A DNA stretch of 50,151 nt. Origin: Sysuimicrobium calidum (GTDB lineage: Bacteria; Sysuimicrobiota; Sysuimicrobiia; Sysuimicrobiales; Sysuimicrobiaceae). The stretch spans positions 1 to 50,151 of the forward strand of contig JAVKHN010000011.1 in the NCBI GenBank assembly GCA_031459935.1, read 5' to 3'. Both the position numbers and the translations under genes were made by a program. Of the stretch, positions 31,655-40,701 are shown piece after piece (the stretch's first letter is position 1; the number at the start of each line of letters is the position of its first letter). The notes beneath the pieces were generated by a model that worked only from the letters and a program-made list of their open reading frames with translations, was not told the DNA's origin and did no database searches.

Positions 31655-34600
31655 ATGTGGCTCACGCGTCTTGCGATCCGCAGGCCCGTGCTGGTGCTCA
31701 TGGGCTGGGTGGCGTTGGGCGTGCTCGGCCTTCGGTTGCTGTGGGCCATGCCCGTGGAGCTGTTGCCCGACATCGAGTTCCCCGTTGTCTCCGTCGTGAC
31801 CGTCTACCCCGGAGCCGGACCCCAGGAGGTAGAGAGCGCGGTCACCAGACCCCTCGAGGATGCGGTGGGCACGGTCCCGGGGATCCGGGAGATCCAGGCC
31901 ACCAGCCAGGAGGGCCTGTCCCTGGTGGTGGTGCAGTTCCAGCTCGGCACGGATCTCAACGCGGCCACCGCGGCGGTGCGGGAGAAGGTGGACGCGGTGC
32001 GCGCGCAGCTCCCCCGGGACGTCCTCGCGCCCGTGGTCCAGCGGTTCAGCGTCTCCGCCTTTCCCATCCTCTCCCTCTCCCTCACCAGTCCCACCCGCTC
32101 GCCCCGGCAGCTGCGGGAGCTCGTGGACGATCGCATCAAGCCCCGGCTGGAGCAGATTGGCGGGGTGGCGAATGTGGAGGTGATTGGCGGTCAGACCCGG
32201 GAGATCCAGGTCTCGGTGGACCGGGACCGGCTCCAGGCCTACGGCCTGAGCCTGGTGCAGTTCACCGCCTCCCTGGCCCAGGAGAACCTCAACGTCCCCG
32301 CGGGCTTCCTCGAGGAAGGACGGCGGGTGTACGCGGTGCGGGCCCTGGGGGAGTTCACCTCCCTGGAGGAACTGCGCGACCTGCGGCTGGGGCTCCCCGG
32401 AGGCGGGTCCGTGCGGCTGGGGGATGTGGCAGAGGTCACGGACGGTGTGGCAGAGCGTACGCAGCTCAGCCGGCTCGACGGACAGGAGAGCGTCACACTC
32501 CTCGTGCGCAAGGCCGCGGATGCCAACACCATCATGGTGGCGGACGCGGTGAAGCGGGAGCTCCGGCGGATTCGGACGGAGCTCCCTGACCTGCGGGTGA
32601 CCGTTGCCAGCGATCTCTCCACCTTCACCCGGGAGGCGGTGAACGACGTCTTCCTGGCTCTGCTGCTCGGCATCCTGCTCGCCTCCGTCATCGTGTTCTT
32701 CTTCCTGCATGACGCAGTGAACACCTTCATCGTGTTCCTCGCCATTCCCACCTCCCTGCTCTCGAGTTTCGTGGTGATCGCGAGTCTGGGGTTCACCCTG
32801 AACTTCTTCACCATGCTGGGTCTGTCGCTGGCCATCGGGATCCTCGTGGACGACTCCATTGTGGTGCTGGAGAACATCCACCGGCACCTGGAGCGGGGGG
32901 AACTCCCGGCGGAAGCCGCCTACAACGGCCGCAGCGAGATCGGGCTCGCGGCCGTGGCCATCACCCTGGTGGACGTGGTGGTGTTCGTGCCCCTCGCGCT
33001 TTCCGGCGGGATCTTCGGGCAGCTGCTGCGGCCCTTCGGACTCACCGTGGCCACGGTGACCCTCGCCAGCCTCTTCGCCGCCTTCACCCTCACCCCCATG
33101 CTGGCCGCCCGGTGGCTGCGCCGCCGCACCCGGCACGAGGAGCCTCGGGGGGGTGCTTCGCGGTTGTTCGCACCCTTGGACCGCTTCTATGCCTGGCTCG
33201 ACGGGAATTACCGGGCGCTCCTGTCCTGGGCCCTCCACCACCGCGCCTGGGTGGTGCTCCTCGGGGTGCTTTCCGTGGCCTTCGTCTTCCCCCTCGCGTC
33301 CCGGCTCGGGACGGAGTTTTTGCCCTCCGTGGATCAGGGGGTGTTCACCGTGCGGCTGGAGTTGCCCGCGGGAACGAATCTCAGGACCACGGAGGCCGCG
33401 GCCCGGCGGGTGGAGGCGGTGCTGCGCCGGATCCCGGAGGTGGAGACGGTCATCACCAACGTGGGCACTTCGGGACAACCCACCCAGACCGGACCCCAGT
33501 TCGCACAGCTCCTCGTGCGCCTGCGGGAGGACCGCCGCCGCACGGACCGGGAGATCGTGGCGCAGCTGCAACGGGATCCGGAGGCGAACGGGATCCCCGG
33601 AGCCCGGGTGGTCTACGCGGTGGGCAACGTGGCGGGCCCGATCTCGCCCGTGGAGGTCCGGGTGCGGGGAGAGGATCTGGGGCTGCTGACCCGGACCGCG
33701 GACCGGATCGCGGACCGCCTGCGCGGGGTCCCCGGAATCCGGGATGTGGACATCAGCGTGCGGCTGGGCCGGCCGGAAGTGCAGGTGTACATAGACCGGG
33801 AGCGGGCCACGGAGCTCGGCCTCAGCACCGCCCTGATCGCCGGGGCGCTGCGCAACGCCCTCGAGGGGAACGTGGACGTGAAGTTCCGTGCGGGGGAGAA
33901 GGAGGTCCCCGTACGGGTACGCATGGTGCGGGACGGGAGAGCACTCCGGCCCGAGGACCTCCCGGACGTCCTCCTCGTCACCGTCAGGGGACGGCCCGTG
34001 TACGTGCGGGACGTGGCCCGGATCGAACTGGGGACCGGGCCCACCCGCATCGACCGACGCAACCGGCAGCGGGTGGTCTCCGTGACCGCGAACCTGGAGC
34101 CCGGGTACTTCGCGGGCAACGTGAACCGGGCCGCATCCCGGGCCATTGCGGACATCCGTCCTCCGGGTGCGACGGTGGAGCTCGGAGGACAGGCGGAGCA
34201 GATCGTGGAGGCGGGCGGAACGTTCCTCTTCGCGCTCGTGCTGGGGGTGGTGCTCGTGTACATTCTGCTTGCGGCGCTGTTCGAGAGCACCTTCACGCCC
34301 TTTGCCATCATGCTGGCCCTGCCCCTGGCGTGGGTGGGCGGGATCCTGGCACTTCTGCTTACGGGGAAGTCCCTCTCCATGGTGAGCGCCATCGGCTTTA
34401 TCCTGCTCACGGGCCTGGTGATGAAGAACTCCATCCTGCTCGTGGACTACACCAACACCCTGCGGGCCCGAGGGCTCCCGCGCACGGAGGCGGTGGTAGA
34501 GGCCGGCCCCACGCGGCTCCGGCCCGTGATCATGACCACCCTCTCCGTGATCCTCGGCAGCCTCCCCGTGGCCCTGGAGTTCGGCAAAGGCTCGGAGCTG

Positions 34601-34780
34601 CGCTCTCCGCTTGCGTGGTCCGTGATCGGGGGCCTTGTGTGGTCCACCCTCCTCACCCTGGTGGTCATCCCCGTCACCTACACCCTCCTCGACGACTTCC
34701 GGGAGTGGGTGGCGGAGCGGGCCCGGTGGCTCCGGTCCCTCCCGAAAGTGGCCTCCCATCCGGAGGAGGCGGGCCGATGA
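31655..34780 (+). CDS. RND multidrug efflux pump, inner-membrane subunit
   Basis: A 1041-residue HAE1-type RND transporter with 12 membrane helices and two large periplasmic loops. The proton-relay residues are visible: D399 and D400 in helix 4 (GILVDDSIVVLEN) and K924 in helix 10 (LVMKNSILLVDYTN). The start ATG follows GGGAGGG; the stop overlaps the next gene (ATGA). It would export hydrophobic compounds through the adaptor and TolC protein encoded just before it. Substrate unknown. Confidence 0.96.
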   Translation: MWLTRLAIRRPVLVLMGWVALGVLGLRLLWAMPVELLPDIEFPVVSVVTVYPGAGPQEVESAVTRPLEDAVGTVPGIREIQATSQEGLSLVVVQFQLGTDLNAATAAVREKVDAVRAQLPRDVLAPVVQRFSVSAFPILSLSLTSPTRSPRQLRELVDDRIKPRLEQIGGVANVEVIGGQTREIQVSVDRDRLQAYGLSLVQFTASLAQENLNVPAGFLEEGRRVYAVRALGEFTSLEELRDLRLGLPGGGSVRLGDVAEVTDGVAERTQLSRLDGQESVTLLVRKAADANTIMVADAVKRELRRIRTELPDLRVTVASDLSTFTREAVNDVFLALLLGILLASVIVFFFLHDAVNTFIVFLAIPTSLLSSFVVIASLGFTLNFFTMLGLSLAIGILVDDSIVVLENIHRHLERGELPAEAAYNGRSEIGLAAVAITLVDVVVFVPLALSGGIFGQLLRPFGLTVATVTLASLFAAFTLTPMLAARWLRRRTRHEEPRGGASRLFAPLDRFYAWLDGNYRALLSWALHHRAWVVLLGVLSVAFVFPLASRLGTEFLPSVDQGVFTVRLELPAGTNLRTTEAAARRVEAVLRRIPEVETVITNVGTSGQPTQTGPQFAQLLVRLREDRRRTDREIVAQLQRDPEANGIPGARVVYAVGNVAGPISPVEVRVRGEDLGLLTRTADRIADRLRGVPGIRDVDISVRLGRPEVQVYIDRERATELGLSTALIAGALRNALEGNVDVKFRAGEKEVPVRVRMVRDGRALRPEDLPDVLLVTVRGRPVYVRDVARIELGTGPTRIDRRNRQRVVSVTANLEPGYFAGNVNRAASRAIADIRPPGATVELGGQAEQIVEAGGTFLFALVLGVVLVYILLAALFESTFTPFAIMLALPLAWVGGILALLLTGKSLSMVSAIGFILLTGLVMKNSILLVDYTNTLRARGLPRTEAVVEAGPTRLRPVIMTTLSVILGSLPVALEFGKGSELRSPLAWSVIGGLVWSTLLTLVVIPVTYTLLDDFREWVAERARWLRSLPKVASHPEEAGR

Positions 34781-35067
34781 AGCTCGTGGTGGTGATCTAC
34801 GAGGCAGGGATTGACGACTCCATGATGGATCTCCTGCACCGCCTGGAGCTTCCGGGCTGGACGAAGATGGAGGGGGCGATGGGGTTCGGTCGAAAGGGGC
34901 TGCGGCTGGGCAGCGCCATCTGGCCCGGCACCAACAACCTGCTCTTCCTGGTGCTGGAGGAGCCGCAGGTGCGCATCCTCCTCGAGGCCCTGGAAGCGCT
35001 CAAGCGGGAGTACCTCCGGCCTCCGGCCCTCTTTGCCTTCGTGCAATCCGTGGAAGGGATATGGTAG
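34777..35067 (+). CDS. PII-like transporter-associated protein (PG0541/DUF3240 type)
   Basis: A 96-residue cytoplasmic protein with the ferredoxin-like PII layout: strand KLVVVIYEAG, helix DDSMMDLLHRLEL, strand GWTKMEGAMGFGRKG, then the LGSAIWPGTNNLLFLVLEE segment and helix VRILLEALEALKREY. This matches small PII-like proteins encoded beside RND pumps. It is coupled to the pump (ATGA) and to the following HlyD gene (ATGGTAG), so it is made in step with both. A role in sensing a nucleotide or metal and adjusting transport is plausible but unproved. Confidence 0.78.
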   Translation: MKLVVVIYEAGIDDSMMDLLHRLELPGWTKMEGAMGFGRKGLRLGSAIWPGTNNLLFLVLEEPQVRILLEALEALKREYLRPPALFAFVQSVEGIW

Positions 35068-36515
35068 CGCGGTGGTGGTTTGTTCCGACCCTGCTCGCGG
35101 GGGCTGCGGCCTACTTCCTGTGGCCGCGCACCCCCCCGCCTCCGGACCACATCGAGGTGAGCGGCACCATCGAGGCCACGCAGGTGGACGTGGCGAGTAA
35201 GGTGGCGGGCAGGATCCGCAGGATCCTGGTGCGTGAGGGAGACGAGGTGCGCCCGGGGCAGGTGGTGGCGGAGCTGGAGGCGGAAGAGCTGGAAGCCCAG
35301 CTCGCGCAGGCCCGGGCGAACCTCCGATTAAGCCTGGCCCGGCTTGCCCAGGCAGAAGCGGCCTTGCGCCTCCAGCAGGCCCAGTACCGGATCGCGGTGG
35401 AGCAGGCGCAGGCCGCCCTCCGGGCCGCGGGGGTGCGGGTTCCCCAGGCCAGGGAAGCTACGGAGCTACAGCGGTCCACGGTGGCGGCGCAGATCGCGCA
35501 GGCCCGGGCGCAGCTTGACCAGGCCCGCTTCCACCGCGCGGCCGCGGAGGCGAATCTCCGGACCCTCCTGCGCAACCTCGAGGCCACTCGAGCCCAGGTG
35601 CGAGCGGCTCAGGCCGCCCAACGCACCGCGGAGGCCCAGCTCGCCGCGGCCCAGGCCCAGCTGGATCGCGCCCGGGCGGATGCGGACCGGGTGGAGGCCC
35701 TCTACCGGGCCGGCGCCGTTGCGGCCCAGCAGGTGGATGCGGCCCGGGCTCAGCTCGCGAACGCCCAGGCCGCCGTGGAAGCCGCCAGGAGCCAGCTGGA
35801 AGCTGCCCGGGCCCAGGACGAGGCGGCCACAGCACAGCTTGCGGCCCTCACCGAGCAGGTGGATGCGGCCCGGGCCGCGCTGAGCCAGGCCTCGGCCGCG
35901 GAACAAGCGGCCAGATCGGCCCTGTCCGCGGCCCGGGCGCTCGAGAGACAGGTCTCCATCCGGGCGCTCGAGGAGGAGGGCGCGCGGGCGCAGCTGAGCC
36001 AGGCGGAGTCCAACCTGCAAAGCGCCCGGGCCGCCCGGGAGCTCGTGCGTCAGCGGGCCCGGGAGGTGGAAGCGGCCCGGGCCGCGGTAGAGCAGGCCCG
36101 GGCCGCGGTGCGCTTGGCAGAGGTGACCCGATCGCAGGCGGTGCTGCGTTCGCCTCAAGCCGGCGTCGTCCTGGCGCGTCTGGTGGAGGTAGGCGAACTC
36201 GTGAGCCCTGGAGCTCCGGTTCTCACCATCGCGGACCTCAGCCATCCTTACCTCCGGGTATTCGTGCCGGAGGTGGATCTGGGCCGCGTACGGCTGGGTC
36301 AACCCGTGGAGGTCCGGGTAGACGCCTATCCGGGTCGGGTCTTCCCCGGTCGGGTGGTGGAGATCGCGAACCGCGCGGAGTACACGCCCGGAAACGTCCA
36401 GACGCGGGAGGAGCGTACCAAGCTCGTGTTCGCGGTGAGGATCGCGGTGCATAACCCTGGCTGGGTCCTCAAGCCGGGGCTCCCCGCGGACGCCGTCATC
36501 CGTCTCCGGCCATGA
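35061..36515 (+). CDS. HlyD-family adaptor of the ABC export module
   Basis: A 484-residue membrane-fusion protein with an N-terminal anchor (about 5-20), the first lipoyl half (VDVASKVAGRIRRILVREGDEVRPGQ, partly quoted), a coiled coil of about 270 residues rich in A, Q, E and R, the second lipoyl half (LRSPQAGVVLARLVEVGE) and a short beta-barrel domain. It resembles YbhG/EmrA-type adaptors. It is followed directly by two ABC ATPases and a permease (overlap ATGA), as in YbhG-YbhF-YbhSR. It shares patterns such as AGAVAAQQVDAARAQL with the RND adaptor, pointing to distant common origin. Confidence 0.92.
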   Translation: MVARWWFVPTLLAGAAAYFLWPRTPPPPDHIEVSGTIEATQVDVASKVAGRIRRILVREGDEVRPGQVVAELEAEELEAQLAQARANLRLSLARLAQAEAALRLQQAQYRIAVEQAQAALRAAGVRVPQAREATELQRSTVAAQIAQARAQLDQARFHRAAAEANLRTLLRNLEATRAQVRAAQAAQRTAEAQLAAAQAQLDRARADADRVEALYRAGAVAAQQVDAARAQLANAQAAVEAARSQLEAARAQDEAATAQLAALTEQVDAARAALSQASAAEQAARSALSAARALERQVSIRALEEEGARAQLSQAESNLQSARAARELVRQRAREVEAARAAVEQARAAVRLAEVTRSQAVLRSPQAGVVLARLVEVGELVSPGAPVLTIADLSHPYLRVFVPEVDLGRVRLGQPVEVRVDAYPGRVFPGRVVEIANRAEYTPGNVQTREERTKLVFAVRIAVHNPGWVLKPGLPADAVIRLRP

Positions 36516-37426
36516 CCCCTGCCATCGCGTGCCGGGGACTGGTGCGCACCTTTGGGCTCCTGCGGGCGGTGGACGGGGTGGATCTCGCGGTCCAGCGGGG
36601 CGAGATCTTCGCCCTCGTGGGGCCGGACGGTGCGGGCAAGACCACCCTCATCCGCCTCCTGTGCGGAGCCCTCGAGCCCACCTCCGGCGAGATCCGGGTG
36701 ACGGGGCTGGACGTGATGCGGGAAGGGGAAGCGGTGCGGGGCCGTATCGGCTACATGCCCCAGCAGTTCAGCCTCTACGGGGACCTCACCGTGCTGGAGA
36801 ACCTGCGGCTGTACGGGGACCTGTACGGGGTTCCGCCTGATCGCTTCCGGGAGCGCGCAGAACGCCTCCTTGCGGCCTTCGGTCTTGAGGGAGCCCGCCA
36901 CCGGCTCGCGCTGGCCCTCTCGGGCGGCATGCGGCAGAAGCTCGCGCTCGCCTGCACCCTGGTCCACGAGCCGGAGGTGTTGCTCCTGGACGAGCCCACC
37001 ACGGGCGTGGATCCCCTCTCGCGCCGGCAGTTCTGGCGCGTCCTCTACGAGCTCAACCGTCAGGGGATCACGGTGTTTTTGAGCACCACCTACCTGGATG
37101 AGGCGGATCGGGCTTCCCGGGTAGGTCTTCTGCACCGGGGGAGGCTACTGGCCTGCGACGATCCCGCGCAGTTGCGAGCGCAGCTGGGTGGGGCGGTGGT
37201 GGAGGTGATGGCTGTTCCACGCTCCGAGGCGAAGGCGGTGCTGCGGGAACACCCCCTCGTGCGCAGCCTGGAGGTCTTCGGGGACCGGTTCCACGTGCTG
37301 CTGGCCTCCGAAGCTGATCTGGGATCCCTGCGGCGGTCCCTGCTGGAGGCCGGGGTTACGGTGCGCGGGCTGCGGGCGGTGCGGCCGGGTCTGGAGGACG
37401 TGTTCGTGGCGCGGTTGCAGCCATGA
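36512..37426 (+). CDS. ABC transporter ATP-binding protein (first of pair)
   Basis: A 304-residue ATPase of the ABC-2/YbhF type. Walker A is GPDGAGKTT (37-45), the Q loop is MPQQFSLY, the signature is LSGGMRQK and Walker B is VLLLDEPTTG. The H-loop position is Y194 (STTYLDEA) instead of His, so this half-site may hydrolyse ATP poorly and act mainly structurally. The C-terminal domain (about 220-304) is the short ABC-2 accessory type. It corresponds to the N-half of YbhF and pairs with the next gene; overlaps are ATGA on both sides. Confidence 0.94.
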   Translation: MTPAIACRGLVRTFGLLRAVDGVDLAVQRGEIFALVGPDGAGKTTLIRLLCGALEPTSGEIRVTGLDVMREGEAVRGRIGYMPQQFSLYGDLTVLENLRLYGDLYGVPPDRFRERAERLLAAFGLEGARHRLALALSGGMRQKLALACTLVHEPEVLLLDEPTTGVDPLSRRQFWRVLYELNRQGITVFLSTTYLDEADRASRVGLLHRGRLLACDDPAQLRAQLGGAVVEVMAVPRSEAKAVLREHPLVRSLEVFGDRFHVLLASEADLGSLRRSLLEAGVTVRGLRAVRPGLEDVFVARLQP

Positions 37427-38352
37427 CGGAGGTAGCGGTCCGGGCGGAAAACCTCACCCGGATCTTCGACGGGCTCGTCGCTGTGGACCACGTCTCCTTC
37501 GAAATCCCCCCGGGCCGGAAGTGGGGGTTTCTGGGCCCCAACGGTGCGGGGAAGTCCACCACCATCCGCATGCTCTGCGGGATCCTGAGCCCCACGGAGG
37601 GAACTGCCTGGGTCCTGGGCCGGGACGTGCGGCGGGAGGCGGAAGCGATCCGGGCCCGCATCGGCTACATGACCCAGCGGTTCAGCCTCTGGCGGGACCT
37701 CACCGTGCGGGAGAACCTGGAATTCTACGGTGGGGTGTACGGACTGTGGGGGGCGGAGCTGCGCCGGCAGGTGGAGGCGTGGTTGGAGCACGCGGGGCTT
37801 GCCGCCCGCCAGCACGACCTTGTGGCGAACCTGCCCGGCGGGCTGCGCCAGCGGCTTGCCCTCGGGTGCGCGGTGCTGCACCAGCCGGAGGTGCTGTTTC
37901 TGGATGAGCCCACGGCCGGCGTGGACCCCCTCTCCCGCCGGCAGTTCTGGGAGCTCATCGACCGCTTCGCCGAAGAGGGGACCACGGTGATCGTCACCAC
38001 CCACTACATGGACGAGGCGGAGCACTGCGACGAGCTGGCCTTCATCTACAACGGTCGGCTCATCGCCCGGGGAGCTCCGGAGCAGATCAAGCGCACCCGC
38101 ATGCCGGGCGTGGTCCTGGAGGTACGTACCGACCGCCTCATGGAGGCCCTGGCTGCCTGCGAGCGACATCCCCTCGTACAGGAGGCGGCCCTCTATGGCG
38201 CCGCCGTCCACGCCATCGTCGAGGACGTCGCGGTAGCCCCCCGGCTCCTGCAGGATCTGCGGGCGTCCGGATTTGCGGTGGAGTCCATCGAGCCCGTACT
38301 GCCGAGCCTCGAGGACGTGTTCGTGGCCCTGGTGGAGGCGGAGGAGGGATGA
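37423..38352 (+). CDS. ABC transporter ATP-binding protein (second of pair)
   Basis: A 309-residue ATPase with canonical Walker A (GPNGAGKST), Q loop (MTQRFSLW), signature LPGGLRQR, Walker B (VLFLDEPTAG) and an intact H-loop (TTHYMDEAE). It would supply the competent catalytic site of a heterodimer with the preceding protein. The two are separate genes here, whereas E. coli YbhF fuses both halves. Coupled by ATGA to the genes on each side. Confidence 0.95.
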   Translation: MTEVAVRAENLTRIFDGLVAVDHVSFEIPPGRKWGFLGPNGAGKSTTIRMLCGILSPTEGTAWVLGRDVRREAEAIRARIGYMTQRFSLWRDLTVRENLEFYGGVYGLWGAELRRQVEAWLEHAGLAARQHDLVANLPGGLRQRLALGCAVLHQPEVLFLDEPTAGVDPLSRRQFWELIDRFAEEGTTVIVTTHYMDEAEHCDELAFIYNGRLIARGAPEQIKRTRMPGVVLEVRTDRLMEALAACERHPLVQEAALYGAAVHAIVEDVAVAPRLLQDLRASGFAVESIEPVLPSLEDVFVALVEAEEG

Positions 38353-39476
38353 GCGCCCGTCGTCTGCGGAGCATCGTGCGCAAGGAGACCGCGCAGCTGC
38401 TGCGGGACCGCCGTACCCTGGGCATCATGATCACCCTGCCCATCATCCAGCTCGTGCTGTACGGATACCTCACCAACGAGGTCCTGCACCAGCCCACCGC
38501 GGTGTGGGACCAGTGCGCGTGCTCGGAGAGCCGCATCCTCGTGCGGGCCTTCGAGAACACCCGGTACTTCGCGGTGCGGTGGTGGGTGCGGGATCTGCGG
38601 GAGATGGAGCGCCGGCTGGATCGGGGACAGGCCAAGATCGGGATCGTGATCCCCCCGGATTACGCCCGCCGCCTCCGGGCGGGGGAGGTGGCGCAGGTCC
38701 TGGTGGTGGTGGACGCCTCGGATGCCACAAGCGCCCGGGTGGTGCTCTCCGTGGCGAGTGGCGTGGGCGCACGTCTCTCGCAGGACCTCACCGTGCAGCT
38801 GTTGCGACGCCGGGGGCAGCGGACGGTGCCGCAGCCCGTGGAGGTGCGCACCCGGGCCTGGTACAATCCGGACCTCCGCAGCCAGGTGTTCATCGTGCCG
38901 GGAATCCTGGGGGCCATCCTGCAGTTCACCACCACCTTCCTCACCATCGGGGTCATCGTGCGGGAGCGGGAGCTGGGGACCTTCGAGCAGCTGGTGGTGA
39001 CCCCCATCCGGCCCGCGGAGCTCATGCTGGGCAAGATCCTCCCTCTGGTGGCTTTGGGCTACATCAATCTCACCTTCATCCTGGCCCTCGCCTGGGCGTG
39101 GTTCGGGGTCACCGTGAAGGGGAGCCTGCTGCTCCTGTACGTGCTCACCCTAGCCTTCTTCTTCTCCAGCCTGGGCCTCGGCACGCTCATCTCCACCGTC
39201 TCCCGCACCTTCACCCAGGCGGCCCAGCTCGCCCAGCTCATCCTTCTGCCGAGCATCCTCCTCTCCGGCTTCCTCTTCCCCCGGGAGTCCCTGCCCCCGC
39301 CGCTGCAGTGGGTGGGGCTTGCGGTTCCGCTCACCTATTACCTCACCGTGATCCGGGGGATCCTCGTGAAGGGGGTGGGGATCGAGGCTCTGTGGCCCTC
39401 CATTCTGGCCCTGGTGGGTCTGGGGGTTGTGGTGTTCGCCGCGGCGATTGTACGGTTCCAGAAGAAGCTCGGCTGA
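38349..39476 (+). CDS. ABC-2 type permease (YbhS/YbhR-like)
   Basis: A 375-residue permease: one membrane helix (about 23-42), a large extracytoplasmic domain (about 45-180), then five helices up to residue 370. The motif VRERELGTFEQLVVTPIRP before the helix cluster is typical of ABC-2 drug and lipid exporters. Only one permease gene is present, so it probably forms a homodimer, unlike the YbhS-YbhR pair. Cytoplasmic N-terminus; overlap ATGA with the ATPase gene. Confidence 0.94.
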   Translation: MSARRLRSIVRKETAQLLRDRRTLGIMITLPIIQLVLYGYLTNEVLHQPTAVWDQCACSESRILVRAFENTRYFAVRWWVRDLREMERRLDRGQAKIGIVIPPDYARRLRAGEVAQVLVVVDASDATSARVVLSVASGVGARLSQDLTVQLLRRRGQRTVPQPVEVRTRAWYNPDLRSQVFIVPGILGAILQFTTTFLTIGVIVRERELGTFEQLVVTPIRPAELMLGKILPLVALGYINLTFILALAWAWFGVTVKGSLLLLYVLTLAFFFSSLGLGTLISTVSRTFTQAAQLAQLILLPSILLSGFLFPRESLPPPLQWVGLAVPLTYYLTVIRGILVKGVGIEALWPSILALVGLGVVVFAAAIVRFQKKLG

Positions 39477-39489
39477 AGGAGGTGGTGCG

Positions 39490-39867
39490 GTGAAGGAAGT
39501 GATCCACACGGATGCGGCCCCTCGTGCCATCGGCCCGTACTCCCAGGCGGTGCGGGCGGGCGGATTCGTGTTCGTCTCCGGCCAGATCCCCCTCGACCCC
39601 GAGACTGGAGAGCTCGTCACGGGGGACGTGCGGGTGCAGACCCGGCGGGTGCTGCTGAACATCGCGGCCATCCTGGAGGCCGCGGGCACCTCCCTGGAGA
39701 AGGTGGTGCGCACCACCGTGTACCTGCGGGATCTCAACGATTTCAACGCGGTGAACGAGGAGTACATGAACTTCTTCCGGGACGCCCGGCCCGCCCGTAC
39801 CACCGTGCAGGTGGCGCGGCTCCCGCGGGACGCCGCGGTGGAGATGGACGTGATCGCCCTGGCGTGA
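39490..39867 (+). CDS. ridA: RidA family deaminase
   Basis: A 125-residue cytoplasmic trimeric enzyme of the YjgF/RidA family that hydrolyses reactive 2-imino/enamine acids formed by PLP enzymes. Catalytic R103 (ARTTVQV) and E118 (VEMDVIA) are present, as is the GPYSQAV opening. GTG 39490 follows AAGGAGG; the frame is open upstream but the conserved opening fixes the start. It is 13 bp after the permease, the last gene of the run, and probably an independent housekeeping gene in the same transcript. Confidence 0.95.
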   Translation: MKEVIHTDAAPRAIGPYSQAVRAGGFVFVSGQIPLDPETGELVTGDVRVQTRRVLLNIAAILEAAGTSLEKVVRTTVYLRDLNDFNAVNEEYMNFFRDARPARTTVQVARLPRDAAVEMDVIALA

Positions 39868-39885
39868 GGCCCCGGGACCGTACCC

Positions 39886-40701
39886 TCATCCGGCCACGCG
39901 GGGGTACACCCGTGCGGCCGCGGTGGCGAGCAAGCTCAAAGCCACCACCTGGACCGCGAGGTCCACTCCCAGCCCGAACTGGGTGTGTCCCGTGGGGAGC
40001 ATGAAGGCCCGCAGGGCGTCCACCTGGTAGGTGAGGGGGTTGATGGAAGCAATGCCCCGCAGCCAGGCGGGCATCAGTTCCAGGGGGTAGATGGCGTTGC
40101 TGGCGAAAAACAGGGGCATGGTCACCAGCTGGCCGATCCCCATGAGCCGCTCCCGGGTCTTGACCAGACACGCCACCAGCAAGGAGAAGGTGGCGAACAC
40201 CGCGGCTCCCAGGGTGACGAACACGGGCACCCCGAGCAGGGTGTCCCACCCCACCCGAAGGCGCACGCCCAGGAGGAGCGCAACCAGGTACACCACCACC
40301 GCCTGAGACAGCCCCCGCAGGCCCGCGGAAAGGGCTTTCCCGAGCACCAGGGCGCCCCGGGGGACAGGACTCACCAGGTACTTGTGCAGGACTCCGAGGT
40401 CCCGCTCCCAGATGATGGCGATCCCGTAGAAGATGGCGATGAAAAGCCCGCTCTGGGCGAGGATCCCGGGGGTGAGGAACTCCCGGTATCCCACGGACCC
40501 CGTGGGAATCCCCCGCACCCGGGCGAAGACCCCGCCGAACACCACGAGCCACAGGATGGGCTGGACCGCGCGGGTGAGGAGTTCTGCAGGGTCGTGCGCG
40601 AGTTTGCGCAGCTCCGCCTCCACCACCACGAAGGTACCGCGCACGAACTCCGCCAGGCGATCAGCCGAGCCGGCGCGCGGTGCGACGCGTACGGATGACA
40701 T
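39886..40701 (-). CDS. ABC-2 type permease (DrrB-like)
   Basis: A 271-residue inner-membrane permease with six hydrophobic helices and the SNPTYQVDALR-like end (SINPLTYQVDALRAFML), typical of DrrB/antibiotic export permeases. Its ATG 40701 lies 41 nt inside the ATPase gene, a long out-of-frame overlap that implies coupled translation. It converges on ridA with an 18-bp gap. Confidence 0.92.
   Translation of the reverse strand: MSSVRVAPRAGSADRLAEFVRGTFVVVEAELRKLAHDPAELLTRAVQPILWLVVFGGVFARVRGIPTGSVGYREFLTPGILAQSGLFIAIFYGIAIIWERDLGVLHKYLVSPVPRGALVLGKALSAGLRGLSQAVVVYLVALLLGVRLRVGWDTLLGVPVFVTLGAAVFATFSLLVACLVKTRERLMGIGQLVTMPLFFASNAIYPLELMPAWLRGIASINPLTYQVDALRAFMLPTGHTQFGLGVDLAVQVVALSLLATAAARVYPRVAG

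Noticed and set aside
31508..34759. Very long open frame on the minus strand opposite the RND pump
   Set aside because: It has low-complexity H/R/G/E-rich sequence with no domain, and lies fully opposite a clear RND gene. High GC keeps antisense frames open.
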